Notes under the pieces: generated by a model
The model's database searches: none
The model's input: only the letters and a program-made list of their open reading frames with translations
What the model was told of the DNA's origin: nothing
Program-made: the position numbers and the translations under genes
Shown here: positions 25,391 to 33,219 of the stretch, in pieces
Layout: each line of letters opens with the position of its first letter
How positions within the stretch are numbered: the first letter of the stretch is position 1
Source: Streptomyces sp. TN58
GTDB taxonomy: Bacteria; Actinomycetota; Actinomycetes; Streptomycetales; Streptomycetaceae
Assembly (NCBI RefSeq): GCF_001941845.1
Contig: NZ_CP018870.1
Coordinates: 5,556,001 to 5,620,000 of the forward strand
Reading direction: 5' to 3'
Length of the DNA: 64,000 nucleotides

Positions 25391-25433
25391 ACACTGATAT
25401 GGCCACCGACTCGGTCGGTGGCCATAGCAGTGT
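25391..25433. terminator. strong bidirectional terminator between convergent operons
   Basis: The perfect 12-bp stem ATGGCCACCGAC/GTCGGTGGCCAT (25399-25410, 25414-25425), three-base loop, is extended by ACACTG/CAGTGT (25391-25396, 25428-25433) across a two-base internal loop. It lies between the convergent importer ATPase and rpsN, so it could serve both. The rest of 25350-25683 shows no gene. Confidence 0.75.
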
Positions 25434-25592
25434 CCCAGCGCGCCCTTCGGCGCCGCCTCACCGCCCGGCGTACGGCGCTTCGGTTCAGATCTCATGTCGA
25501 AGATGCCGCGGAAGGTGGAGGCGGAGCGTCCGCGTGCGGCTCCCTGTGGTCCCCCTCGCGGGCCCGCAGAGTGCCGCACGCGCACGGGAGCG

Positions 25593-25610
25593 ACCGTAAA
25601 TGCTTACGGT
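25593..25610. repeat. perfect AT-richer inverted repeat downstream of rpsN
   Basis: ACCGTAA-ATGC-TTACGGT, 7-bp arms with a four-base loop, lies in a locally A+T-richer patch. It lies 74 bases past the rpsN stop on that strand and may be its terminator. It does not match the Zur pattern. Confidence 0.5.
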
Positions 25611-25683
25611 AGCCATTTTCGACAAGGGTGCTCCGTGTGGCCGGGATCGTCCCGCCGGACGGATGCGGGGTGGGTTCCGGTGG

Positions 25684-25989
25684 CTACCAGGACGACTTGG
25701 TCACTCCGGGCAGGAAGCCGGCGTGTGCCTGCTGTCGCGCCCGCACCCGAGAGAGTCCGAACTTGCGCAGGTAGCCGCGCGGACGGCCGTCGACGCTGTC
25801 GCGGTTGCGTACCCGCGTGGCGCTGGCGTTGCGCGGCTGCCGACGCAACTCCGCCTGGGCGGCCTCGCGTTCGGCCGTGGTGGAGGAGGGTTGGCGGATG
25901 ATCTCCTTGAGCTCCCCCCGCCGGGCGGCGTACCGCTCGACGGTCTCCTTGCGCTTCTCGTTCTGCGCGATCTTGCTCTTCTTCGCCAT
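25684..25989 (-). CDS. rpsN: ribosomal protein S14, zinc-free paralogue
   Basis: 101 aa. S14 of the long C-minus type: [13 protein letters not shown] start, and the core [20 protein letters not shown] where zinc-binding S14 has CxxC-x12-CxxC. There is no cysteine at all. Zinc-free S14 replaces the zinc form when Zur is inactive, freeing ribosomal zinc. It is co-transcribed with rpmB (the start overlaps the rpmB stop by one base) from the Zur-box region at 26258. The start ATG is unambiguous. Confidence 0.95.
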   Translation of the reverse strand: MAKKSKIAQNEKRKETVERYAARRGELKEIIRQPSSTTAEREAAQAELRRQPRNASATRVRNRDSVDGRPRGYLRKFGLSRVRARQQAHAGFLPGVTKSSW

Positions 25990-26225
25990 CAGACCTTCAC
26001 CCCTCGCGCGCGGATCCGGGCCACGGCGGCCTCGACGCCGATGGCGTCCACCGTCTTGATCGCCCTGGCGCTGAGGATGAGCCGGACGTGCCGCCCTTCG
26101 CTGGGCAGCCAGTAGCGCTTGCGCTGGATGTTCGGGTCGAAGCGGCGCGAGGTGCGCCGGTGGGAGTGGGAGATGTTGTTGCCGAAGCCGGGCTTGGCGC
26201 CGGTCAGTTGGCAGTGGGCGGACAT
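25989..26225 (-). CDS. rpmB: ribosomal protein L28, zinc-free paralogue
   Basis: 78 aa. L28 with [20 protein letters not shown] and the conserved [16 protein letters not shown] core. Only one of the cysteines of a zinc-ribbon form remains, so it should not bind zinc. AAAGG precedes the ATG. First gene of the minus-strand transcript from the shared Zur-controlled region. The family and cluster are those of the Streptomyces Zur regulon. Confidence 0.94.
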   Translation of the reverse strand: MSAHCQLTGAKPGFGNNISHSHRRTSRRFDPNIQRKRYWLPSEGRHVRLILSARAIKTVDAIGVEAAVARIRARGVKV

Positions 26226-26257
26226 GGGTGCGGCCGCCTTTCTCGCCGAAGGGCGTA

Positions 26258-26285
26258 TTGGTAATGGAAATCGTTCCCATATAGT
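26258..26285 (+). promoter_or_regulatory. Zur-like operator inside the rpmG promoter (divergent control region)
   Basis: TTGGTA (-35, 26258-26263), 16-base spacer, TATAGT (-10, 26280-26285). The spacer is filled by the near-palindrome TGGAAATCGTTCCCA (26265-26279), which fits the Zur pattern (TGRAAA-centre-TTNNCA). Seven bases after the -10 box lies the rpmG ATG, so rpmG is probably leaderless. The same site can control rpmB-rpsN on the other strand. Confidence 0.72.
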
Positions 26286-26292
26286 AGCCCTC

Positions 26293-26457
26293 ATGGCACG
26301 CAACGAGATCCGCCCGGTCATCAAGCTCCGCTCCACGGCGGGCACCGGGTTCACCTATGTGACGCGCAAGAACCGCCGCAACGACCCCGACCGGATGGTG
26401 CTGCGCAAGTACGACCCCGTCGCCCGGCGCCACGTGGACTTCCGCGAAGAGCGCTGA
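26293..26457 (+). CDS. rpmG: ribosomal protein L33, zinc-free paralogue
   Basis: 54 aa, full length for L33 ([20 protein letters not shown]...). All four zinc-ribbon cysteines are absent, so this is the C-minus form made under zinc shortage. The ATG is seven bases after the TATAGT box with no room for a ribosome site, so the transcript is probably leaderless. First gene of rpmG-rpmE2-cobW-like-rpsR. Confidence 0.95.
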   Translation: MARNEIRPVIKLRSTAGTGFTYVTRKNRRNDPDRMVLRKYDPVARRHVDFREER

Positions 26458-26500
26458 CCCCACACCCCCTCACCCCATCCCACCCCTGAAAGGCCCTGGC

Positions 26501-26746
26501 ATGAAGCCCGGAATCCACCCCGCCTACGAGCCCGTCGTCTTCCGCGACTCCGCCTCCGGCACCGCGTTCCTCACCCGCTCCACGATGACGAGCGACAAGA
26601 CGGTCGAGTGGGAGGACGGCAACATCTACCCGGTCGTCGACGTGGAGATCTCCTCCGCGAGCCACCCCTTCTACACCGGTACGGCGCGCGTGCTCGACAC
26701 CGCCGGCCGCGTCGAGAAGTTCCAGCGCCGTTACGGAGCCCGCTGA
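26501..26746 (+). CDS. rpmE2: ribosomal protein L31 type B, zinc-free
   Basis: 81 aa. Type B L31 ([30 protein letters not shown]), lacking the CxxC motif of the zinc-binding type. AAAGG precedes the ATG. The downstream CobW-like gene starts within its stop codon region (one-base overlap). In Streptomyces this gene is a known Zur target. Confidence 0.95.
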   Translation: MKPGIHPAYEPVVFRDSASGTAFLTRSTMTSDKTVEWEDGNIYPVVDVEISSASHPFYTGTARVLDTAGRVEKFQRRYGAR

Positions 26747-27897
26747 TGGAGCACGAAGGGGGGCTGCCCGTCGTCATCGTCGCCGGGCTCCACTCCGAGG
26801 CGCGAGCTGAGGTCGTCGACCGCCTTCTGCGGTCCGTCCCCGGAAGCGTTGCGCTCCACCACGACCTGGCGGGGGCGCCCGAGGGCAGCGTCCTGCGGCT
26901 GATCCGTGACGCCGACGGCGTCCTCTCGCGTGGGGAGACGCCTCTGGTCAACGACTGCGCGTGCTGCGCCCTGCGCGAGGACCTGGTCCCGGAACTTGAG
27001 CGGATGGCCGACAGCGGCCTGACCCGCCTCGCGGTGGTCGAGCTGTGGGACTCGGTCGAACCGAAGGCCATGGCGGAGGTGATCGCCGCCCACGGCGGGG
27101 ACCGCCTGGCCCTGACGAACGTGATCACCGCCGTGGACCCCGCCCTCGTCCTGCCCTGCCTCGGCAACGGCGACGACCTGGCCGAGGCCGGACTCGCCGC
27201 GGCCCCGACCGATCAGCGGACCGTGGGCGACACCTGGGCCCGCCAGCTGGAGTACGCGCCCGTCCTCGCCGTCGTCGACAACGACGAGGCCGACGAGGAG
27301 GACCGCGCGCTCCTCGCGCAGCTGCATCCCACCGCGCTGCGCGTGCCGGCCGCCTCCGCCGAACTCGCCCGCATCGCCCTCGCCGGCTTCGATGTCGAGG
27401 CCGCGGCCGCCGCCCAGCACCCCGCGTGCGCGCTGCTGCCCCAGGAGGCGGACGCGGCCGGGGTCACCACCTTCGTCTGGCGGCGCCACCGCCCGTTCCA
27501 TCCGGAGCGGCTGTACGAGGCGCTGGAGGACCTGTGCTGTGCGGCGGCCCGCAGCCGGGGCCGGTTCTGGCTGGCCGACCGGCCGGACACCCTGCTCGCC
27601 TGGGACGCGGCCGGCGGGGCGTTGTGCGTGGAGAACGCGGGCCCCTGGCTGGCGTCGCTGCCGGACGCGGCCTGGGAGATGGTCCCGCCCGTGCGCCGCG
27701 CGGCGGCCGCCCTGGACTGGCACCCGGAGCACGGCGACTGCTGCCAGCACCTCGTCTTCACCTCGCCCGGCCTCGACCGCGACGGCCTGGAACGCCTCCT
27801 CGACTCCTGCCTCCTGACGGACGCGGAGTACGAGTCAGGGCGTGAGGCGTGGAAGCACCTGCCCGCCGCCTTCGACGCCCTCCTCGACGCCGCCTGA
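26746..27897 (+). CDS. CobW/G3E-family protein with degenerate P-loop
   Basis: 383 aa. The CxCC metal-binding motif of zinc-chaperone G3E GTPases is present (NDCACCALRED, C71, C73, C74), and a C-terminal CobW_C domain spans about 275-375, with a second cysteine/histidine patch HPEHGDCCQH. Where other family members have GxxGxGKT, this protein has VVIVAGLHSEARAEVV, so the canonical Walker A lysine is missing. It may bind metal without normal GTP hydrolysis. Its place in the zinc-sparing operon supports a role in delivering scarce zinc to essential enzymes. Translationally coupled to rpmE2. Confidence 0.85.
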   Translation: MEHEGGLPVVIVAGLHSEARAEVVDRLLRSVPGSVALHHDLAGAPEGSVLRLIRDADGVLSRGETPLVNDCACCALREDLVPELERMADSGLTRLAVVELWDSVEPKAMAEVIAAHGGDRLALTNVITAVDPALVLPCLGNGDDLAEAGLAAAPTDQRTVGDTWARQLEYAPVLAVVDNDEADEEDRALLAQLHPTALRVPAASAELARIALAGFDVEAAAAAQHPACALLPQEADAAGVTTFVWRRHRPFHPERLYEALEDLCCAAARSRGRFWLADRPDTLLAWDAAGGALCVENAGPWLASLPDAAWEMVPPVRRAAAALDWHPEHGDCCQHLVFTSPGLDRDGLERLLDSCLLTDAEYESGREAWKHLPAAFDALLDAA

Positions 27898-27971
27898 CCC
27901 TCACCGTTGGACCGTTCACGGCCTGGCCCGACCGACCGTGACGGAAACCTTTCCGCAAAGGAGACCCTGCC

Positions 27972-28208
27972 ATGGCCCGACGCCCCGAGCCCCGCAAGCC
28001 CGTCAAGTCCCGCCCCAACCCGCTCGACGCGGCCGGGATCACGTACATCGACTACAAGGACACCGACCTGCTGCGGAAGTTCATCTCCGACCGCGGCAAG
28101 ATCCGCAGCCGACGCGTCACCCGCGTGACCGCCCAGCAGCAGCGCGCCCTCGCCACCGCCATCAAGAACGCCCGGGAGATGGCCCTGCTGCCCTACTCCA
28201 GCCGCTGA
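27972..28208 (+). CDS. rpsR: ribosomal protein S18, alternative copy
   Basis: 78 aa. S18 with the conserved [20 protein letters not shown] core and LLPYSSR end. It has no cysteine, consistent with the zinc-independent S18 paralogue of actinobacterial Zur regulons. AAGGAG precedes the ATG. Last gene of the zinc-sparing operon, 74 bases after the CobW-like gene. Confidence 0.94.
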   Translation: MARRPEPRKPVKSRPNPLDAAGITYIDYKDTDLLRKFISDRGKIRSRRVTRVTAQQQRALATAIKNAREMALLPYSSR

Positions 28209-28253
28209 CGGGCCCACCCGGCGGGTCCACTGGAGGGACAAGCCGCGCGGAGG

Positions 28254-28272
28254 GACAATCATGATGATTGTC
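28254..28272. promoter_or_regulatory. Fur-box-like 19-bp palindrome
   Basis: GACAATCATGATGATTGTC has perfect 8-bp arms and matches the classical Fur box GATAATGATAATCATTATC at 14 of 19 positions. It lies 46 bases after rpsR and just before a degenerate gene tail. It is not followed by a T-run, so an operator for a Fur-family repressor (Zur, Fur, Nur) is as likely as a terminator. No intact gene follows it. Confidence 0.45.
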
Positions 28273-28277
28273 GTTTC

Positions 28278-28406
28278 GGCGCCAATGTGCCGCGTTTCTC
28301 CTACCGTTTCCACACCGCGCCGCTCGTACCGGCGAAGGACTACGACGGCATCGCTTTCGTCGCCCGCTCGACCTGCTCCCACCCGCTGCCGCAGGCTGAG
28401 AAATGA
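28278..28406 (+). pseudogene. C-terminal remnant of an erythromycin-esterase-like protein
   Basis: The frame starting at 28278 reads about 42 residues to the stop at 28404, including LVPAKDYDGIAFVARST, which resembles the C-terminal end of erythromycin-esterase-family proteins. The same frame is open back to the rpsR stop, but that part has no family-like sequence and there is no good start codon. I read it as a gene tail left by deletion. The identification rests on a short motif. Confidence 0.4.
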
Positions 28407-28418
28407 GGGCAGACCTGC

Positions 28419-28649
28419 TCACGGCCACATCTCCAGCAGGGCGTTCAGCGTCAGCTTCCACATCGGCTCGGCCCCCGTCCCGAAGGCGGCGGCGAGCGCG
28501 TACCCCACGGCGGCGTCGTGGGGCTCCGCGTGCTCGCCGCTGTTCGGCTCCTCCCACTCGGCGCTGACCGACCCGTCCCCGGTCGACGTGAAGACGCCAA
28601 GGAGACGGCCGTCGCGCAGCAGACGGCTGGTGCCCAGAGAGTCCGGCAC
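28419..28649 (-). pseudogene. uncharacterised C-terminal fragment
   Basis: A 76-codon frame with a GTG start at 28649 and no ribosome site; composition is protein-like (GVFTSTGDGSVSAEWEE, AAVGYALAAAFGTGAEPMW). I do not recognise the family. It lies downstream of the UvrD-like remnant in the same frame, and among other gene tails, so it is probably also a fragment. It could instead be a small real gene. Confidence 0.35.
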
Positions 28650-28703
28650 CAGCAGATACCCGTGTCCCCGCGCCGCGGATTCCTGTACGTCGGCCGCTGA
28701 GCG

Positions 28704-29270
28704 CTACCGTGCCAGGAACGGACCGGGCGCGCCGTTCCAGGAAATCCGCGGCGCTTCCCTTGCACGGGTGCAGGCGACGAACAGGAGGCTCAGCTCACTG
28801 AGGCGGTTTTCCCGGTGTTGCTGGGCGTCCACTTCTACGGGGGTCAGGGCCGAGACCAGAGGAACGACGCTCTCGCTGACACCGGCGACGGCGACGAAGC
28901 GGAACTCCAGGCCCTTCATCCGATGCATGGTCCCGATGCTGACACCGTCGCCGGGCCCCTGCGTACCGCCGAGGAGCCGGACCGGGAGCTCTGCCTGTTC
29001 CAATGCGTGGGCGATCTCCTTGCCCAGTTGCAGGTACCGGACGGCCACCCCGATCTCGCTCGGTTCCACACCGTCGGCCGCCCACTGGACGATCTGTGCA
29101 GTGAGGTCCGCGATCTCTTCGACCTTGCTGCCCGCCGCCAGGAGTTCGGGGTGCGCACCGTTCAGTCCTGATCGGTAGCCCGCCAGCGATTCGGTCCCGC
29201 CGTCCATGTCGTCCGGGTTCTCGCGGCCGAGCAGGGACGTCGACCACTGCAGAATCTGGCGGCCGGAACC
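28704..29270 (-). pseudogene. C-terminal remnant of a UvrD/Rep-type DNA helicase
   Basis: About 185 residues of the 2A/2B helicase end: QILQWSTSLLG, ESLAGYRSGL, the motif V region SIGTMHRMKGLEFRFVAVAG and motif VI LSLLFVACTRARE, ending normally at a TAG. The ATPase half with Walker A and DExx motifs is missing, and homology stops abruptly near 29270, where a GH74-like tail begins on the other strand. Cannot be an active helicase. Confidence 0.75.
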
Positions 29271-29284
29271 TTCTACCCTGTCTC

Positions 29285-29727
29285 GCGGCACGCTGCACGC
29301 CAGCACCGACGGTGGGGCGACCTTCACCACACGTGCGACCGGCCTGCCCGACGGCCGGCTCACGGCCGTCCCCGGCGTCGCCGGAGACCTGTGGATCGCC
29401 GCCGGCGGCGAGGGGCTGCTGCACTCCACCGACGGCGGCCGCACCTTCACCCGGCTCACCTCGGTGAAGTCCGCCTCCGCCCTCGGCTTCGGCAAGGCCG
29501 CACCCGGCGCCTCGTACCAGGCCCTGTACCTGATCGGCACCGTCAAGGACGTCACCGGCGTCTTCCGCTCCACGGACAAGGGCGCCACCTGGCTCCGCGT
29601 CAACGACGACGCCCACCAGTGGGGCAGCATCGGTGGCGTCGGCGTCATCACCGGCGACCCGGACACCTATGGCCGCGTCTACGTCGGCACCAACGGCCGC
29701 GGCCTCCAGTACGGCGACCCCTCCTGA
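29285..29727 (+). pseudogene. C-terminal remnant of a GH74 xyloglucanase-like beta-propeller
   Basis: About 145 residues of BNR/Asp-box repeats: STDGGATF, STDGGRTF, STDKGATW, ending in TYGRVYVGTNGRGLQYGD, which is typical of the end of GH74 catalytic propellers. GH74 enzymes are several times longer and carry a signal peptide; both are missing. An upstream in-frame ATG at 29206 lies inside the helicase remnant and is not credible. Confidence 0.7.
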
Positions 29728-29780
29728 CCCCGACACCGGATGCACTCACGTCGGACCGCGTGAGCTGACGCGCGATCACT

Positions 29781-29835
29781 GAAAGACCGCCGCCCTCCTG
29801 ACCGAAGCAACACCCCGGTCGGAGGGCGGCTTTCC
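29781..29835 (+). terminator. long hairpin after the GH74 remnant
   Basis: The left arm GAAAGACCGCCGCCCTCC...GACCG (29781-29804) pairs with CGGTCGGAGGGCGGCTTTC (29816-29834) with small bulges. It is probably the original terminator of the lost glycosidase gene. Confidence 0.6.
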
Positions 29836-30198
29836 GCTGTAGGGCGGGTCCAGCGCTTCACCCGGATGCGGCCCTGCGCCAGCGTGGACGCTGCCGGGGG
29901 GTAGGCGTACGGGCAGCAGAGCGTTCCCGGCACGGCGGAAGGCAACCCATGAGCGCATCGCTCCCCCCGCACGCGGTCTCCGGCACCGGCCCTGAGGGGG
30001 GCAGGTCGATGGTGGTGTGCCCGCGCATGCCCGGAGCATGGCTCGGCGCGCCGCTGGGCCCTCCTGTGCGTGCCACGGTGAAGGCGGCTCGCTCATCGTG
30101 ATCGTTTCCGGGCATCAGCCTCCCGCTGGCGACGACGGACGCGTCGGGAGCCATGCAGCGGAGGCAGCTGGGAATCGCAGGCTCGTACTCGCGATTCT
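29836..30198. other. intergenic region, no gene seen
   Basis: About 360 bp without a convincing coding frame on either strand. The sequence becomes A+T-richer towards 30190-30225, where a stress-type promoter lies. Confidence 0.55.
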
Positions 30199-30222
30199 GG
30201 TTTATGACCTTTTTATGGGTAT
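30199..30222 (+). promoter_or_regulatory. SigB-type (general stress) promoter
   Basis: GGTT (30199-30202), 14-base spacer, GGGTAT (30217-30222). This fits the Streptomyces SigB-family consensus GNNT-N14-16-GGGTAC/T exactly. It lies 38 bases before the SPW-repeat gene and has its own downstream AGGAGG. Confidence 0.7.
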
Positions 30223-30259
30223 ACGTCCGGCGTGAACCGCTCCTTCTCAGGAGGCCATC

Positions 30260-30733
30260 ATGGCGTCAACCCACCGCGCACCCATCGAAGAGCACCCCGA
30301 CCTGAAGGACCTGCACGCCCGGCACGACCGTGCCGCCGCCACCCCGCGCGCCCAGATGGTCGAGGCCCTGGCCTTGATCACGGGTCTCTACCTCGCCGCG
30401 TCCCCCTGGATAGCCGGCTTCAACGGCTTCACCACGCTGGCCGTCACCAACCTCATCGCGGGCATCGCCTACATGCTGTGCATGGGCGGCCTCGGCAACT
30501 CGTACGAGCGGACCCACTCCATGGCCTGGGCCGCAGCCGCCATCGGCATCTGGACCTGTGTGGCCCCCTGGATCGTCGCCGGTGACGTCGCGCACACGCG
30601 GTCCATCACCAGCAACCTCATCACCGGGGTCCTGGCCACCCTCCTTGCCCTTGCCGCCGCCTCCGCCGCCCGGGACAGCGAGACCGGCCGCCACGGCCCC
30701 GGCACACGCCGTCCCATGACCGGAGCCCGCTGA
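30260..30733 (+). CDS. SPW-repeat membrane protein
   Basis: 157 aa with four predicted helices arranged as two SPW repeats: YLAASPWIAGF in the first and TCVAPWIVAG in the second. A hydrophilic N-terminus (1-35) faces the cytosol. The biochemical function of SPW proteins is unknown. AGGAGG lies before the ATG. The upstream SigB-type promoter suggests induction by osmotic or general stress. Confidence 0.85.
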   Translation: MASTHRAPIEEHPDLKDLHARHDRAAATPRAQMVEALALITGLYLAASPWIAGFNGFTTLAVTNLIAGIAYMLCMGGLGNSYERTHSMAWAAAAIGIWTCVAPWIVAGDVAHTRSITSNLITGVLATLLALAAASAARDSETGRHGPGTRRPMTGAR

Positions 30734-30852
30734 GCGCCCGGCCCGACGACCAGACGCTCACAGCAGGCCTCGTGACCGGCGCCGGTCCTGGGGGCCCCCG
30801 GGACGTGGAAGGACGACAGGAGCAGGACCAGGTCCGGCGCCTGAGCGGCCGG

Positions 30853-31182
30853 TCACCTGAGAAGCAGCGTGACGGAGTAGAGCCCCAGTACGGCCACGAG
30901 CAGGCCGGTGATGCGTCTGCGGAGGAGAGCGTAGCGGCGGGAGTACTCCGCTTCGAGTTCTCCGGCCCGTGCGACCGTCTCGGCGAGCATCTTCTTGCGC
31001 AGGCCCAGGTGGTGGTGTGCGAAGCGGCGGCTGATCTCGTCCTGTTCGGCGGGGCCGAGCCAGGTCAGGGCGGCGGCGAAGGCCTCACCGTGAGCCCGTG
31101 CCTCCTGCAGCGCCGCCTGGCTCATCAGGTATCCCTCGATCCGGGAGAGTCCGGCCGCCGCTTCCTTCGAGCGTCTTCTCAT
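30853..31182 (-). CDS. small helical protein with one C-terminal membrane helix, ctaD-linked
   Basis: 109 aa. Mostly amphipathic alpha-helix (residues 5-85, many Ala/Arg/Glu), then a membrane helix at about 90-107 (ITGLLVAVLGLYSVTLLL). It lies 13 bases after the ctaD stop on the same strand, so it is probably co-transcribed. I know it only as a hypothetical protein that recurs beside orphan ctaD genes in streptomycetes; a role in oxidase assembly is a guess. Confidence 0.7.
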   Translation of the reverse strand: MRRRSKEAAAGLSRIEGYLMSQAALQEARAHGEAFAAALTWLGPAEQDEISRRFAHHHLGLRKKMLAETVARAGELEAEYSRRYALLRRRITGLLVAVLGLYSVTLLLR

Positions 31183-31195
31183 CGTCGGCCCCGGA

Positions 31196-32935
31196 CTACC
31201 GCGGCTGCTCCGGGCCCTTGCCCCGTAGCGTGCCGCGCGGGGCGGAGGCCCTGTCCTGGTCGACGACGTCGCGCCGGTGGTCGCCGGCGTAGTCGAATGC
31301 GGCGATCTCGGGGTGGTGGAGGTCGAAGGCCGGGGACTCGGAGCGCACGCGGGGGAGGGTGACGAAGTTGTGCCGCGGGGGAGGGCAGGACGTGGCCCAC
31401 TCCAGGGAGCGGCCGTAGCCCCACGGGTCGTCCACCTCGACGCGAGGTGCGAACTTGGCCGTCTTCCACACGTTGTAGAAGAACGGCAGCGTGGAGAGGC
31501 CGAGCACGAAGGCGCCGATCGAGGAGAGGGTGTTGAGGGCGGTGAATCCGTCGGCGGCGAGGTAGTCGGCGTAGCGGCGGGGCATCCCCTCGGCGCCGAG
31601 CCAGTGCTGGACGAGGAAGGTCAGGTGGAAGCCGATGAACAGTGTCCAGAAGTGGATCTTCCCGAGACGCTCGTCGAGCATCGTCCCGGTCATCTTCGGC
31701 CACCAGAAGTAGAACCCGGCGAACATGGCGAAGACGACCGTCCCGAAGACCACGTAGTGGAAGTGCGCCACCACGAAGTAGGAGTCGGTGACGTGGAAGT
31801 CCATGGGCGGTGAGGCCAGGATGATGCCGGTCAGGCCGCCGAAGAGAAAAGTGACGAGGAAGCCGATCGACCAGAGCATGGGTGTTTCGAACGAGATGGA
31901 GCCCTTCCACATGGTGCCGATCCAGTTGAAGAACTTCACTCCCGTCGGGACGGCGATCAGGAACGTCATGAAGGAGAAGAACGGCAGCAGCACGGCGCCG
32001 GTCGCGAACATGTGGTGTGCCCACACGGTCAGCGAGAGGCCGGAGATCGCGATCGTGGCGCCGATCAGGCCGAGGTAGCCGAAGAGCGGTTTGCGGGAGA
32101 AGACCGGAAAGATCTCGGTGACGATGCCGAAGAACGGCAGCGCGATGATGTAGACCTCCGGGTGCCCGAAGAACCAGAACAGGTGCTGCCACAACAGCGC
32201 CCCGCCGTTGTCCGGGTCGAAGACCTGCGCGCCGAAGCGCCGGTCGGCCTCCAGGACCAGCAGCGCCGCGGCGAGGACGGGGAACGCGAAGAGCACCAGC
32301 ACCGACGTGAGCAGGATGTTCCAGGTGAAGATCGGCATCCGGAACATCGTCATGCCGGGCATGCGCATGCCGATGATGGTCGTGGCGAAGTTGACCGAGC
32401 CGAGGATCGTGCCGAAGCCGGCAAGCGCCAAGCCCATGATCCACATGTCGCCGCCCACGAAGGGGGTGCGTTCGCCCCCGCTGAGCGGCGTGTACGCGGT
32501 CCACCCGAAGTCCGCCGCGCCCTGAGGCGTGAACAGGCTCGCCACCACGATCAGCCCGCCGAACAGGAACAGCCAGAACGACAGCATGTTCAGCCGTGGG
32601 AAGGCCACGTCCGGTGCACCGATCTGCAGCGGCATGATGGCGTTGGCGAACCCGGCGAAGGTCGGAGTCGCGAACAACAGCAGCATGATCGTGCCGTGCA
32701 TGGTGAACACCTGGTTGTACTGCTCGTTCGAGACGATCTGCATGCCGGGCCGGGCCAGCTCCGCGCGCAGCAGCAGCGCCATGACCCCGCCGATCACGAA
32801 GAAGCCGAACGACGCGATCAGGTACAGGTGCCCGATCTTCTTGTGGTCGGTGGTCGTCAGCCAGGCGACGACCACGCTCCCCGGTGTGCGGCCCGGGACC
32901 GGGATGGGTGTGACAGGCTCGGTCGACGTCGCCAT
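31196..32935 (-). CDS. ctaD: cytochrome c oxidase subunit I (orphan copy)
   Basis: 579 aa. Twelve helices with all metal ligands: [10 protein letters not shown] (haem a His), [15 protein letters not shown] (CuB His and cross-linked Tyr), WAHHMFATG (CuB His pair) and [10 protein letters not shown] (haem ligands). It is the catalytic subunit of an aa3-type oxidase. The usual ctaC, ctaE and ctaF partners are absent here, so this is a second, stand-alone ctaD. I chose the ATG at 32935 because GAGGA lies seven bases before it; the frame opens at 32962. Confidence 0.9.
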   Translation of the reverse strand: MATSTEPVTPIPVPGRTPGSVVVAWLTTTDHKKIGHLYLIASFGFFVIGGVMALLLRAELARPGMQIVSNEQYNQVFTMHGTIMLLLFATPTFAGFANAIMPLQIGAPDVAFPRLNMLSFWLFLFGGLIVVASLFTPQGAADFGWTAYTPLSGGERTPFVGGDMWIMGLALAGFGTILGSVNFATTIIGMRMPGMTMFRMPIFTWNILLTSVLVLFAFPVLAAALLVLEADRRFGAQVFDPDNGGALLWQHLFWFFGHPEVYIIALPFFGIVTEIFPVFSRKPLFGYLGLIGATIAISGLSLTVWAHHMFATGAVLLPFFSFMTFLIAVPTGVKFFNWIGTMWKGSISFETPMLWSIGFLVTFLFGGLTGIILASPPMDFHVTDSYFVVAHFHYVVFGTVVFAMFAGFYFWWPKMTGTMLDERLGKIHFWTLFIGFHLTFLVQHWLGAEGMPRRYADYLAADGFTALNTLSSIGAFVLGLSTLPFFYNVWKTAKFAPRVEVDDPWGYGRSLEWATSCPPPRHNFVTLPRVRSESPAFDLHHPEIAAFDYAGDHRRDVVDQDRASAPRGTLRGKGPEQPR

Positions 32936-33219
32936 GGGCGGTTCCTCTGCGTCGGTTCGCACGGGGGTGGGCGCCCACGTGTCCGCCGCAGCAGGGTGTT
33001 ACGCCCGGCTCAGGTGTACTACGCAAAGTGACGAGTGGCTACAGGACAGCCGGGCGGTGACCCGGATGGCGTACCACTCGTCGCCCGCCGATCCTCCCCA
33101 CAGCCGTGAGCCCCCTGGGCACCTCCGCATGAAGGATCGGCACCGGGGAAGACGCCTGCTGATCACCCCGCTCCACGTACCGAGGTGGGCCAAGGCGGGC
33201 AGGGTGCGGAACGGTAGCG

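Noticed and set aside
25593..25610. Zur box for rpsN
   Set aside because: The palindrome ACCGTAA-ATGC-TTACGGT lies downstream of rpsN and does not fit the TGAAA...TTTCA pattern.
28254..29835. Insertion sequence or prophage remnant explaining the gene tails
   Set aside because: No transposase, integrase, terminal inverted repeats or attachment-site duplication could be seen.
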